In this document: one piece after another, positions 8,902 through 17,077 of the stretch
Layout: the number at the start of each line of letters is the position of its first letter
Numbering within the stretch: position 1 is the stretch's first letter
NCBI RefSeq assembly: GCF_005502275.1
Contig: NZ_SWLZ01000010.1
Span: 62,001 to 126,000 of the forward strand
Length of the DNA: 64,000 bases
Reading direction: 5' to 3'
DNA from: Robertmurraya siralis
Lineage (GTDB): Bacteria > Bacillota > Bacilli > Bacillales > Cytobacillaceae
Translations under genes and position numbers: made by a program
The notes under the pieces: generated by a model
The model's input: the letters and a program-made list of their open reading frames with translations, nothing else
Told to the model about the DNA's origin: nothing
Databases searched by the model: none

Positions 8902-10197
8902 TTACAAGCTTTGAACACGCGGATCATCTGGATACATTTCCTTTATGTTTATCTTTAATTGATCAGCAATTTCTTGGTAAGTTATTAGGTTTCCGTTTAT
9001 TAATCTTAGATAAACATTCACCGGCTCAGCAATATTTTGCCGAATGGCATTTCCAAAAGGGGATGTAAACTGATGATCATCGATATTCGTTCCGATCTTC
9101 TCTTCAAACATTTCCGCATATTTTAGAGACTCATTCAAATCACTCAGTAGCGAAAGTTCAGCCAACAATTCAAGCTCATATCCTTCTAAATCTTCTCTCT
9201 TCTTTAACATCGCTTTTGCCTCGAAAAACTGCGATTGCTTAACCAATACATGAGGCATAGATCTACTTACAAAAAAGTTATTTGGCTCTAATCGAAGCAC
9301 CTCTTCATAAATATTCTGAGTCAACCTATAATCTCCCTTAACTTGGTACTCCTCGGCTTGAGCGATTAATTTGTTAATACTTTCTCTCCTTTCTAAATAG
9401 CTACTCAATAATTGTTCACTATTCATCCCTACTATTTTACTAAGAGCTTGTTCTAAATCCATATCCTTTAAAGCTATTAAAATCTCAGTGATAGCCGCCA
9501 TTCCGAATTGATCGACAAGCTCTTTTACAGCAAAGTAGCTTTGGAGATATGGCTCAGCATTCCCATCTCTTTCCTTATAAAAGGAGGTGTTCGTCATTAA
9601 CTCTTCAAAATCCATCTTTTCTATCTGGTCGATATCGACCTCAGTATCCCTGTATCTCATTAATTCGGATATCCCTTCGTTAAACCAAGTAGGTATGCTT
9701 TCACCAGAGATCCCATGCTCCTCTAAAAATCGATCCGTTCTGTAATGGGCATACTCATGATGAAATAAATTCTCGAATTGAGAGCCTGATACCATAATTT
9801 CACTCTTAAGGTGGATAGATTCATTTAATGGAAGGTAATATCCACCTGATTTTTCAGAGGAAGAGGCAGCATGAAAAGCCTCTTCATTAGCATACACGAT
9901 AACAGTCAGTGCATCAGAATGACTGCCATATAATTTATTTAACTCCGCTTTTGCTTTTGGATATATCGCTTTTATCATTTCCACCGATGTCCTGTCTTCT
10001 TTTTCAAACTTAATCTCCAGACCTTCTATATTCTCAGTAAATAGTTCCATATTTATGGGATTTAATGTTCTTTCGTTAACTAAATTGTGAACGAATTCAT
10101 TAAATACAGTTTTCACCTCATGTATAGCATATACACTAAACAGGACAAGAAAAATAAACACAACCGTTAGGATTTTAAGAACATTTTTCAATTTCAA
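8902..10197 (-). CDS. Membrane-anchored zinc metallopeptidase (peptidase MA-like)
   Basis: The protein has 431 residues. A single N-terminal membrane helix (about 8-27) suggests an anchor with the rest outside the membrane. The gluzincin signature HEYAH (HExxH) is followed about 26 residues later by WFNEGISE, whose Glu is the usual third zinc ligand; this is the peptidase MA arrangement. The C-terminal 150 residues are helical and TPR-like (AEEYQVKGDYRLTQNIYEEVLRLEPNN). The substrate is unknown. The start is TTG, with GGAG four nucleotides upstream; a second TTG two codons later has a more usual spacing. Confidence 0.8.
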   Translation of the reverse strand: MKLKNVLKILTVVFIFLVLFSVYAIHEVKTVFNEFVHNLVNERTLNPINMELFTENIEGLEIKFEKEDRTSVEMIKAIYPKAKAELNKLYGSHSDALTVIVYANEEAFHAASSSEKSGGYYLPLNESIHLKSEIMVSGSQFENLFHHEYAHYRTDRFLEEHGISGESIPTWFNEGISELMRYRDTEVDIDQIEKMDFEELMTNTSFYKERDGNAEPYLQSYFAVKELVDQFGMAAITEILIALKDMDLEQALSKIVGMNSEQLLSSYLERRESINKLIAQAEEYQVKGDYRLTQNIYEEVLRLEPNNFFVSRSMPHVLVKQSQFFEAKAMLKKREDLEGYELELLAELSLLSDLNESLKYAEMFEEKIGTNIDDHQFTSPFGNAIRQNIAEPVNVYLRLINGNLITYQEIADQLKINIKEMYPDDPRVQSL

Positions 10198-10227
10198 CTT
10201 TCTCCTTTTTTAAAAAATAATGGTTTC

Positions 10228-11053
10228 CTAATCTCTTAGTTTGAAATAGTATCCCTTATAATTAAACACATTCTCAAATCCCAAATTCTCCGCAATCGCT
10301 ACAGACGGCCAGTTCTCTTCCATGCAATCCCAATAAGGAATATTACCATTCTCTAAGCAATCTTTTACAAAATAATGGGCAATCACTTGCGCTAGTTTTC
10401 TGCCTCTATGCCCTTGGAGGGTTTCAATTGCGATGCAGTGAATGTTTTCAACGACAAATCCTGAAAGACAAATACTAACAATTATATTATTGAATAACAC
10501 ACAGTAACCTTTACCAGTATTCAAAAAAGAATCAGAAGAAGTCCAAAATTCAGAAACTTTCAAACGTAAAAAATCCATATTTTTTATGGAAGAGTCCTTT
10601 AAAAGTTCAGAGCTGATTTTTGTCACGGTATAGCCTTTTTCCATTGAATACGATTTTTCCTTATAAGTAGTTTTTGATAACGTGTATACCTTTTGATTCC
10701 AAGACTTTAAATTTCGAGAAGTAAATAACTTCTCGATTACTGTATCCCATCCTTGATGATTCCCTAATCCTTCAAACCATTCTAAACCTACCTTCCTTGC
10801 CTCCGGTGCAATCACAAGGTCTAAAAAACCGTTTATTTCATAATTAAATGCATCATTATGCTCATTACCAATAAATACGAAACCATCATTATTGCCTAAC
10901 CAAAACCAGCCCAGTAGTCGGTGATATAGGATGATCCACAAATATTCGCCCAGGATTAATTCCTTCTACAATGGCTTTCACTTCTAATTGACCAGCTCCA
11001 TTTATAATGCTTTTACATTTATGAAAATCTTCCTTGCTTAACTCACAAATCAT
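10228..11053 (-). pseudogene. GNAT-family N-acetyltransferase with a single-base frameshift
   Basis: The N-terminal part reads MICELSKEDFHKCKSIINGA from an ATG at 11053 with GGTGG 8 nt upstream, and continues to SPTTGLV. The remaining about 220 residues are in the next frame from WLGNNDGFVFIGNEHND to the stop at 10228. Removing one A from the A4 run at 10902-10905 joins them perfectly (TTGLVWLGNNDG). The protein matches the Bacillus GNAT type with a C-terminal acetyl-CoA site (ETLQGHRGRKLAQ) and NLGFENVFNYKGY near the end. It is either a fresh pseudogene or a sequencing indel. If the base call is right, only an N-terminally truncated 237-residue product could be made, without a ribosome site. 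Confidence 0.8.
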
Positions 11054-11360
11054 GCAGTATTCCACCTTTTCTCATGTTAACATTATAGATTGTTGAGCAT
11101 AAATATAGTTTGCCCAACTTCAGTTATGCATACTGTAACGCTTTCTTGATATATTTCTCGTTCGCATCAAGATTCAAAAATTAGAAAACTGCTCAATAAC
11201 TGCAGAGTCAATTATACTCATACCGATTCAATTTTTAAATAATGCGTTGTGCTAACGAGGGCCTGTTAATCTGGAGGCACTCCTTCGCTCAAAAGAGTAA
11301 ATCCTTGGCTCATATTAACCAAAGTCAGATTAGACTTGCCAAATATTTACCTTTAAAGAA
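11054..11360. other. Intergenic region without recognisable gene
   Basis: No open frame, terminator with a U-run, or known element is evident. A less AT-rich segment around 11245-11300 (CGAGGGCCTGTTAATCTGG) differs from its surroundings and may be a relic, but I cannot assign it. Confidence 0.4.
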
Positions 11361-11696
11361 CTAACGAAGATAGTGGACAATAATCTGATAAATTGCGATA
11401 GAAAGTCCTAGTAGACTTGCTTTCATTTTTGAAGGATGATTGCTTTTACTGCGGTACAAATACAAGAAAAGAATGATAAATCCTAGCGGAATCCATAGTT
11501 GAAATTGACCTTTTTCCGTACTTTGAGAATATATAGGCGCAGCATAAGTACCAATTAAAAAATATAAGAAAACTTTATAACGTCCAGTCTCCAATTGCCT
11601 ACTCCACCGCATTAAGAAAAATAAGATAATAAGTCCGACAATCGTAATATGTAACGGTGGTAGCATAAGAGCTCCATTTCCAATTGGAATTTCCAT
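11361..11696 (-). CDS. Small membrane protein of unknown function
   Basis: The product has about 111 residues from the ATG at 11696, which is preceded by AGGAGGAGG with 8-nt spacing. A frame starting at 11726 is open but would place that ribosome site inside the coding region. Three or four hydrophobic segments are visible (PPLHITIVGLIILFFLM, YKVFLYFLIGTYAAP, LWIPLGFIILFLYLY, ASLLGLSIAIYQIIV), so it is an integral membrane protein. No family is recognised. It is monocistronic in the minus direction. Confidence 0.6.
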   Translation of the reverse strand: MEIPIGNGALMLPPLHITIVGLIILFFLMRWSRQLETGRYKVFLYFLIGTYAAPIYSQSTEKGQFQLWIPLGFIILFLYLYRSKSNHPSKMKASLLGLSIAIYQIIVHYLR

Positions 11697-11878
11697 TACA
11701 GCTTCCTCCTCCTTTTTAAATAGCACCTCTCCATATTACCATAATCATCCAAAGTGTTTCTGAACATTTTGTTTCAGACTTTCTAAAAAGAGGCTACTTA
11801 CCCAATACTCCCTTTTTTCAATGACAATTCAAATAACATTCATTATACTTAATATAACTTTATAAAGGAGCGATGAAT

Positions 11879-11932
11879 ATGAAAAGCTTAACACTTACTT
11901 TCACAAGCAAATCGGAGAGTATGTTAGCTTAA
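11879..11932 (+). CDS. Leader peptide of a translational attenuator (17 codons)
   Basis: A short frame, MKSLTLTFTSKSESMLA, begins with an ATG 8 nt after AAAGGAG. It ends about 65 nt before the TTG start of the MFS gene. Its codons 11-14 contain segment 1 (AAATCGGAGA) of a three-segment hairpin switch. Short leader frames with this layout precede inducible ribosome-drug resistance and efflux genes, where a stalled ribosome changes the RNA fold. The inducer is not known. Confidence 0.65.
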   Translation: MKSLTLTFTSKSESMLA

Positions 11933-11997
11933 AATCTATTTTTGTAAACCTATTCTCCGATTTGAGTATCCAAATCTCATAAATCGGAGGAAAAACA
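11909..11997 (+). promoter_or_regulatory. Alternative RNA hairpins masking the MFS ribosome-binding site
   Basis: Three segments are seen. Segment 1 is AAATCGGAGA (11909-11918, inside the leader frame). Segment 2 is TCTCCGATTT (11954-11963). Segment 3 is AAATCGGAGG (11981-11990), which is also the ribosome site of the MFS gene, 7 nt before its TTG. Segment 2 can pair over 10 bp with segment 1 or (one G-U) with segment 3. The 2:3 fold hides the ribosome site; the 1:2 fold frees it. No U-run follows, so control would be on translation. Confidence 0.7.
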
Positions 11998-12589
11998 TTG
12001 AAGATCAAAAATATCTATTATTTAGTAACTAGTTCACGTGCATTTATGATCCAAATGGTATTTACATTGAATGCTATTTACTATGTAACTCAGGCTGAGT
12101 TAAATCCACTTCAGCTAGTGTTAGTCGGAACTATTATGGAATTATCCATTTTACTATTTGAAATGCCAACGGGACTAGTGGCTGACTTTTTTGGAAGGAA
12201 AAAATCCTTAGTCGTCGGGACGTTCAAGCTGCCCATCTACTTGAAGGGAGTTTTCCAGAATTTTGGGCAATTGCCATTGGGGCTATTTTATGGGGACTAG
12301 GTTGGACGTATATTAGCGGAACAGAAGAGGCATGGATTTCTGACGAATTGGAAAGCAAAGAATTGGAGCAGGTTTTCCTAAAAGGGGCACAATACAGTTC
12401 AATTGGAAGGTTTAGCGGGATCATTGCCAGCGTTCTGGTTGCCGCTTTATTTTCAGTTCAAGCAACTATTTTGACTGCTTAGTGGGAATGATTGCCCTTT
12501 ATACATCTGTACAAGTTGGGATGGCTTCTTCTACGATCTTGATTATTCCCACATTGTATTTTTTATGGTCATTGAGAAAAGTGACTTAG
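11998..12589 (+). pseudogene. MFS efflux transporter, frameshifted and internally deleted
   Basis: The TTG at 11998 opens MKIKNIYYLVTSSRAF and the first helices of a major-facilitator protein, including the loop motif GLVADFFGRKKSL. The frame is lost near 12225 (stop at 12298). The neighbouring frame continues with WGLGWTYISGTEEAWISDEL and RFSGIIASVLVAALFSVQA. After a stop near 12480 a third stretch, LVGMIALYTSVQVG to LYFLWSLRK, matches the end of such proteins, so most of the C-terminal half is missing. The gene resembles Bacillus drug-efflux MFS proteins and is dead, although its attenuator leader is intact. Confidence 0.75.
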
Positions 12590-12806
12590 AAGAAAAACCT
12601 TTAAGGAGCCCAGGCAAAATGCGTAGCTTGGGCTTCCTTACTCAAAGTTTGGTTGCATTTATCCTAAAAGTTCAACGGAAGCCACGAAAACTAGCATTAC
12701 TAACTACAGTTCTGCATACAGTAAACGAAAAAATTCATTTTCGCTTGAGCATGACTGCTCAGCACTGTTAATGACCATTAACTAGACACTTAGCTTGGGA
12801 GAAAAC

Positions 12807-13367
12807 ATGATGTTTGATCTGTTTGCACCTTATCCAATTATAATAAGTCTCATAAGCATCCTTCTTAATATCATTATTGCGATAGCAGGGATACTGCCTA
12901 GCACTTTCGTAACGATTGGAACAGTTAGTGCTTTAAACTTAAATTTCGCCATTATCATATTAATCATTGGTGAAGCAGCTGGTGCCATTATTAGCTTCAC
13001 TCTATACAGAAAAGGACTGCAAAAATTATCTGCATTTCCTCGCTTCAACAAACTAGAAAATCGCTATTTAAGCAAATTAAAGGAGTCAGATGGAGCTCAT
13101 GCTTTCTTTATTGTTATCTTCCTAAGAGTGCTTCCCTTCGTACCTTCTGGCATTGTCACACTTACTGCAGCCATAAGTAAATTGAAGGTATTGCCTTTCT
13201 CTATCGCCAGTACAGCTGGCAAAATTCCCGCTATTATGATAGAAGCATACTCCGTTGTTTATTTTTTAACCCTCGGGGTTGAATGGCAAATTTTGGTTGG
13301 GGTTGTTATCTTATTTATTTACCTCATTTATTTAACCTTTAAGAAATCATTTAGAAAAAGCCGCTGA
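12807..13367 (+). CDS. VTT-domain (TVP38/TMEM64-like) membrane protein
   Basis: The product has about 186 residues. It has the VTT core: GILPSTFVTIGTVSALNLNF, then a charged loop, then FIVIFLRVLPFVPSGIVTLTAAISKL, where LRxxPxxP is the family signature. C-terminal helices follow and a basic tail. DedA/VTT proteins are linked to lipid-carrier flipping and membrane homeostasis (family knowledge). I start at the ATG at 12807, behind GGGAGA; a TTG at 12795 lies within that ribosome site. It follows the dead MFS gene on the same strand. Confidence 0.8.
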   Translation: MMFDLFAPYPIIISLISILLNIIIAIAGILPSTFVTIGTVSALNLNFAIIILIIGEAAGAIISFTLYRKGLQKLSAFPRFNKLENRYLSKLKESDGAHAFFIVIFLRVLPFVPSGIVTLTAAISKLKVLPFSIASTAGKIPAIMIEAYSVVYFLTLGVEWQILVGVVILFIYLIYLTFKKSFRKSR

Positions 13368-13543
13368 CTTTGTATGGGTACACTCAAAATTATTCGAAAT
13401 TCACTAGTCCTAGATGATACCTGATCCACAATATCTTTATAAGAAAAATGAAACAAAAGTTAGTCGTTTGGCAAGTGCAGACCACTTTGAATGATGTTTA
13501 CAATGTGGATGAAATGACTCCCATCCTCATCACCTTAAAAAAC

Positions 13544-13577
13544 GAAAGGATTGGTTCCCCTTAATACCAATCCTTTC
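13544..13577. terminator. Bidirectional terminator between convergent genes
   Basis: GAAAGGATTGGT (13544-13555) pairs exactly with ACCAATCCTTTC (13566-13577). A run of T follows on the plus strand and TTTTTT follows on the minus strand, so it can end both the VTT gene and the carboxypeptidase gene. Confidence 0.85.
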
Positions 13578-13590
13578 TCTATTTTTAAAC

Positions 13591-14811
13591 TCAAAGCTTT
13601 TTCATATGGTGGCGTTTACGATTTCGATTTTTCAAGACTGCAATTCCAGCAAAAATCATCATAAACGAAATGATCATAAAAGCATTTAATTTCTTGGAAT
13701 CGTCCTTTTTTTCAACTAAATTTGGTTCATCTACTGTTGTTGTTTGTATTTCAGGTATTTCTATTTCATGAATCGGATATGATGTAATTTCATCTCCATA
13801 TTGATTCTTAATTCTTAAAAGACCATCCGTTGTCATTTCTTCGTTAAATTCTTCGTTTTGTACAAGCGGAAATTTATATTCTTCTTTTGTGACAAAGATT
13901 CGCTCACCTAAAGTAAATTCTTTCCCTTTAGGAATAGAAGCAAAATGATAGTTGGCAAAGGCATAATCAAGTAATTCTACTGTATCATTGTAGATTTCGG
14001 TTTGCGTGGCTCCCTTTAAAACGACAGCAATTACTGACATCTCCCCTCTTTTTGCCGTCGTAATTAACGTTTGGCCTGATTGATTAACATAACCATTTTT
14101 TCCGCCAGTAACTCCATCATATGGCCGCCCTAACAACAAGCGGTGATGCGTGTAGATCGTCGTATCCCAACTTTCACCATCCCAATCTAATTCTCTCGTT
14201 CCAAAAATTTCGCGAAACACTTCATTTTTCATGGCGTATTGGGTAAGTAAAGCCAAGTCTCTTGCTGTAGTCGTATGTTCCGGATCAAATAAACCATGAG
14301 GATTGATAAAATTCGTATTCCTTAAGCCTATCTCTTTTAAATAAGCATTTAATTCATGGGCAAATTCTTGCACAGACCCATGCAAATGTTCCGCAATCGC
14401 TACACCCGCATCATTTCCGGAATTAATCAGCAAACCTTGAATAAGCTTTTTTAATGAGACTCTTTCTCCCACCTCTAAATACACTCTAGTACCATCAACT
14501 TGTCTGGCCTTTTCACTCGTCGTAGCAATCGCCCCTAAGTCCCCGTTTTCGATTGCATATATGGCAGTCGCTACCTTTGTTAAACTAGCAGGATACATAA
14601 GTACATCCGGATTTTTTGCATATAAAACTCTACCGCTGCCCTCTTCTATTAAAATGGCAGCTTCACTTGCAATTGTAGGCTCATCCAGTAGTTCATTTGC
14701 ATAAGCAGTAGAATTTGAAAGCAGATTTACACTTAAAACAATGGTTAAAATCATAAAGGTTATTTTACTAAATCGATTTAAATTTTTTAAATGTTTTAGT
14801 TTTTTATTCAT
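13591..14811 (-). CDS. D-alanyl-D-alanine carboxypeptidase (PBP5/DacF family)
   Basis: The product has about 406 residues with a signal/anchor helix at the N-terminus and a C-terminal membrane helix (AFMIISFMMIFAGIAVL) followed by a basic tail. The catalytic motifs of the S11 peptidase family are visible: PASLTKVATA (SxxK) and NSGNDAGVAIAE (SxN). The third box reads GGKNGYVNQSG, with Asn in place of the usual Thr of KTG. The family trims the terminal D-Ala of peptidoglycan stem peptides outside the membrane. The ATG at 14811 has GGGGA 8 nt upstream; a longer start at 14826 lacks a ribosome site. The KNG box is the only odd point; the rest is normal. Confidence 0.88.
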   Translation of the reverse strand: MNKKLKHLKNLNRFSKITFMILTIVLSVNLLSNSTAYANELLDEPTIASEAAILIEEGSGRVLYAKNPDVLMYPASLTKVATAIYAIENGDLGAIATTSEKARQVDGTRVYLEVGERVSLKKLIQGLLINSGNDAGVAIAEHLHGSVQEFAHELNAYLKEIGLRNTNFINPHGLFDPEHTTTARDLALLTQYAMKNEVFREIFGTRELDWDGESWDTTIYTHHRLLLGRPYDGVTGGKNGYVNQSGQTLITTAKRGEMSVIAVVLKGATQTEIYNDTVELLDYAFANYHFASIPKGKEFTLGERIFVTKEEYKFPLVQNEEFNEEMTTDGLLRIKNQYGDEITSYPIHEIEIPEIQTTTVDEPNLVEKKDDSKKLNAFMIISFMMIFAGIAVLKNRNRKRHHMKKL

Positions 14812-15053
14812 ACTTCCATTCCCCATGTTTGTAATTTAAATCAGCACAAAAATTTTGTGCAAAATCTTCAGACACAAACCTTATTTTATCCAGAAGTAAA
14901 AAATCCATTTTCCTATAATTATTACCTATGACCTATATTAGCATATTTTACATGACAAAAGACTCACTATATTCGAAACCAATACGATTTATTTAACACT
15001 ACTCGTAATTAAGCTTGGTTTCTTTATCCTTCCGTGTAGCTTTCTTTTAAAAA

Positions 15054-15210
15054 AGCTTTGTTAAACTCTATGGTTGATTAAACGATTTTTGGCACATTTC
15101 GTGTGAAACCTTAGTTTCACACGCCTTTCAGTTATACTGAAAAGTCTTCTGATTCCATGAAGCGATGTGAGAAAATAAGCCAAATATCAACACCGACATA
15201 TAACAAAGCC
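15054..15210. repeat. Short terminal-inverted-repeat element, copy 1 (MITE-like)
   Basis: The left end is AGCTTTGTTAAACTC and the right end, read inward on the minus strand, is GGCTTTGTTATATGTC. The interior has a 9-bp hairpin (GTGTGAAAC at 15101-15109 and GTTTCACAC at 15114-15122) and the phrase TGTCGGTGTTGATATTTGGC. Related copies are at 37345-37444 and 45706-45782. The element has no coding capacity. The ends resemble those of ISL3-type elements, and an ISL3 transposase relic lies at 54.3 kb, but that link is inference. Confidence 0.6.
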
Positions 15211-15580
15211 TTTAGATAAAACACTCTATTCACATTGTACCCTTAGTAGCGATTTCAAAGATATTAAATCTTCATGATATTTTTATAACAATATAACAAT
15301 TGAAAAAGAAGATAATAAAAAAGCCTATTATAAAGTAATCCGGAAATGATGTAAAAGTGTTGCCCCTTAGTCCAAGGGAAGTTTGACCAGAACGATCCCC
15401 CGTTGCCTCTATAAGACAAATTCCTTTGTTAATATTGCACTTTAAAGAATTGCAAAATAATAAACTGTCGGAAAAATCCCTTAAAAAAAGCAAGTGAGGC
15501 TCATTCACTTGCATTACTTGGTTTTGTCTGAAAGTTTCTGATTCGTGGGGACAGATAACGCTTAAGACTGACCTGGTTTT
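15211..15580. other. Non-coding stretch with a minus-strand terminator
   Basis: An 80-codon open frame on the minus strand has no ribosome site and no family resemblance. GCAAGTGA (15490-15497) and TCACTTGC (15505-15512) form a hairpin followed on the minus strand by TTTTTTT. It would stop transcripts leaving the adjacent 52-bp repeat array. I see no gene. Confidence 0.45.
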
Positions 15581-15944
15581 GTCCTCATGTGTTGTTTATG
15601 AGAACAAGGTTTGCTCTTTTTTGGCGTTCTTTGTCCTCATGGGCCCTTCATGCGGACACAGGATGCTCCTTTTTGATGAGCTTTGTCCTCATGCGCCCTT
15701 CATGCGGACACGGGGTGCTCTTTTTTGGTGGTCTTTGTCCTCATGAGCCCTTTATGCGGACACGCTTGACTCCTTTTTGGCGCTCTTTGTCCTCATGGAC
15801 CCTTCATGCGGACACGGGATGCTCTTTTTTGACGCTCTTTGTCCTCATGAACTCCCTATGCGGACACACTTGGCTTTTTTTGGACTTCGTTTGTCCTCAT
15901 GAGCCCTTTATGCAGACTTACTTACCTCGGTGCTATTCCACTTT
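15581..15944. repeat. Tandem array of seven hairpin repeats with exact 52-bp period
   Basis: GTCCTCATG occurs at 15581, 15633, 15685, 15737, 15789, 15841 and 15893, exactly 52 bp apart each time. In the better-preserved units it is followed after 7-8 bp by CATGCGGAC, forming an imperfect palindrome around a CCCTT loop, then a spacer, a T5-T7 run and a short GC-richer link. The middle units are best conserved; the outer ones are diverged. A plus-strand frame through the array is a by-product of the period not being a multiple of three plus a lack of stops, not a gene. Related units occur at 19507-19585 and 45956-45982. Confidence 0.9.
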
Positions 15945-16015
15945 GTAAAAGAAAACCGAAAAGAACAAAATCGCTAACGCAACTCAATTAATACCCAAGT
16001 GTTGATTACTCCCTT

Positions 16016-16241
16016 GGGTCTTTCCTCGCCTGTATCATCGCTCCATTACAAAAAGGACAAACTACTTCTTCATTTTCTTCTAAATAAAAATGAAACTCCT
16101 CCACTACATAATCTGGAGCTTCATCTTCTTTGCCACAGTCTCTACAATTAAAATGATGAATTTCATTTCTTCATTCAACTCGAATGGATCTTCTTCATCA
16201 AACCATTTCAAACATTCATCCTGCTCTTTGTTTTTGCCCAC
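16016..16241 (-). pseudogene. Small zinc-ribbon protein with one frameshift
   Basis: A GTG at 16241 is preceded by GAGGAGG with 7-nt spacing and starts MGKNKEQDECLKWFDEEDPF. After NEEMK the frame must shift by one base (a missing T at about 16159-16160 on the opposite strand) to continue HHFNCRDCGKEDEAPDY and VVCPFCNGAMIQARKDPRE to the stop at 16016. The joined 78-residue product has two CxxC pairs (CRDC, CPFC), a typical zinc ribbon. Its function is unknown. The single-base defect could be a sequencing error. Confidence 0.6.
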
Positions 16242-16318
16242 AGTTGATCCTCCTCATCGTTTTGATCGATTCCCTATCCTCAGATACTAGAATCCATAAT
16301 CTGTATTCCAGATCTCAA

Positions 16319-16690
16319 CTAAGCCCATCTCTCGATGACAATGAGAATAATCCGATACTCAGCTATCGCTGGTCTTGCCAAGTATCTACCGATGTACTTT
16401 GCTGCACCCTTAGCGTCTTTCATTTTCTTTTGTTCATTCACATAGAATCTTTTCGAATATCGTTGATACCGTTCATTAATCAGATTAAGAACACTTTGGT
16501 TTTCAGGAAACCATTTCTTTAACAGATCTAACACGACTTTTTGCGAAGACTTTCTCAAAGATTCATAAGGAATATATCCACTTGGCACCCATTCATTTCA
16601 ATGATCTAGGGCACCTTCCGTAACCAAAAATGCATTTGTCTATAGTTTCAGGTGAACCAGATATATGCCAGCCTTTACATTTCCAGCTCC
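16319..16690 (-). pseudogene. IS91-type (Y2) transposase fragment
   Basis: The minus strand encodes NAFLVTEGALDH, a stop, then NEWVPSGYIPYESLRKSSQK, and later KGAAKYIGRYLARPAIAEYRI. The last phrase is the hallmark of IS91/IS801/IS1294-like rolling-circle transposases (GAAKYIGRYLxRPxIAxxRI). The piece lacks the N-terminal zinc finger and the C-terminal catalytic tyrosines and has internal stops, so it is a relic. No IS ends can be assigned. Confidence 0.65.
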
Positions 16691-16789
16691 ACAGATTATA
16701 ATCAATTCTATAAACTCGATTTCAATGAGCATATCATTCATATTAGAAGAGGTGCGTTTTGTGAGTGCGGTAGTTTCTAAATAGGATAA

Positions 16790-17077
16790 AAAATTAAAGG
16801 AAATAAGGATGTTTTAATAACGGGGGATTTACCCCTTATTTTGTTTTGGACTTATTTCCGCCTATGAAGATACCTACCCTACTTTAAAAACAAGCGCGTA
16901 ATTTCAGAATTTGAACTATCCCATTGATAGTTTTATTTATGTATTTTACTATTTCCTTGTAAACGTAAAAGCTGAGGTATCTGCCTCAGCTTTTTTTATT
17001 TTTTAACAACTCATTGAAATCCTGACGCTAGGTATCTTCATTGCTGATAAACTAATCACATTGAGGAGAGTAAAAAC
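16790..17077 (+). promoter_or_regulatory. Attenuator-like leader of the MutS2-like gene
   Basis: The leader holds a strong intrinsic terminator (AAAAGCTGAGG at 16967-16977, CCTCAGC at 16984-16990, then T7). It also holds an upstream segment, GAAGATACCTA (16866-16876), that can pair either with AGGTATCT at 16975-16982, inside the terminator, or perfectly with TAGGTATCTTC at 17029-17039. A seven-codon frame, MKIPTLL (16864-16887), and a two-codon frame behind AAAGGA (16809) lie in front. Together they suggest conditional read-through, but the upstream frames have weak or absent ribosome sites. Confidence 0.45.
16967..16997 (+). terminator. Intrinsic terminator inside the MutS2-like gene leader
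   Basis: The 10-11-bp stem AAAAGCTGAGG / CCTCAGCTTTT is followed directly by a run of seven T. It lies 80 bp before the MutS2-like start codon, where only read-through transcripts would reach the gene. Confidence 0.85.

Noticed and set aside
15272-15514. An 80-codon minus-strand frame next to the array
   Set aside because: No ribosome site, no family resemblance, and it ends inside the region holding a terminator hairpin.
15581-15944. Considered whether the 52-bp array is a CRISPR
   Set aside because: Period and repeat are clear, but the spacers are not unique: loop and spacer sequences recur with small variation, repeats are palindromic over the short arms only, and there are no cas genes nearby.
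15589-15948. A 119-codon plus-strand frame across the 52-bp array
   Set aside because: It is a by-product of the repeat (repeated FWRSLSSW-like phrases), has no ribosome site and overlaps hairpin DNA.
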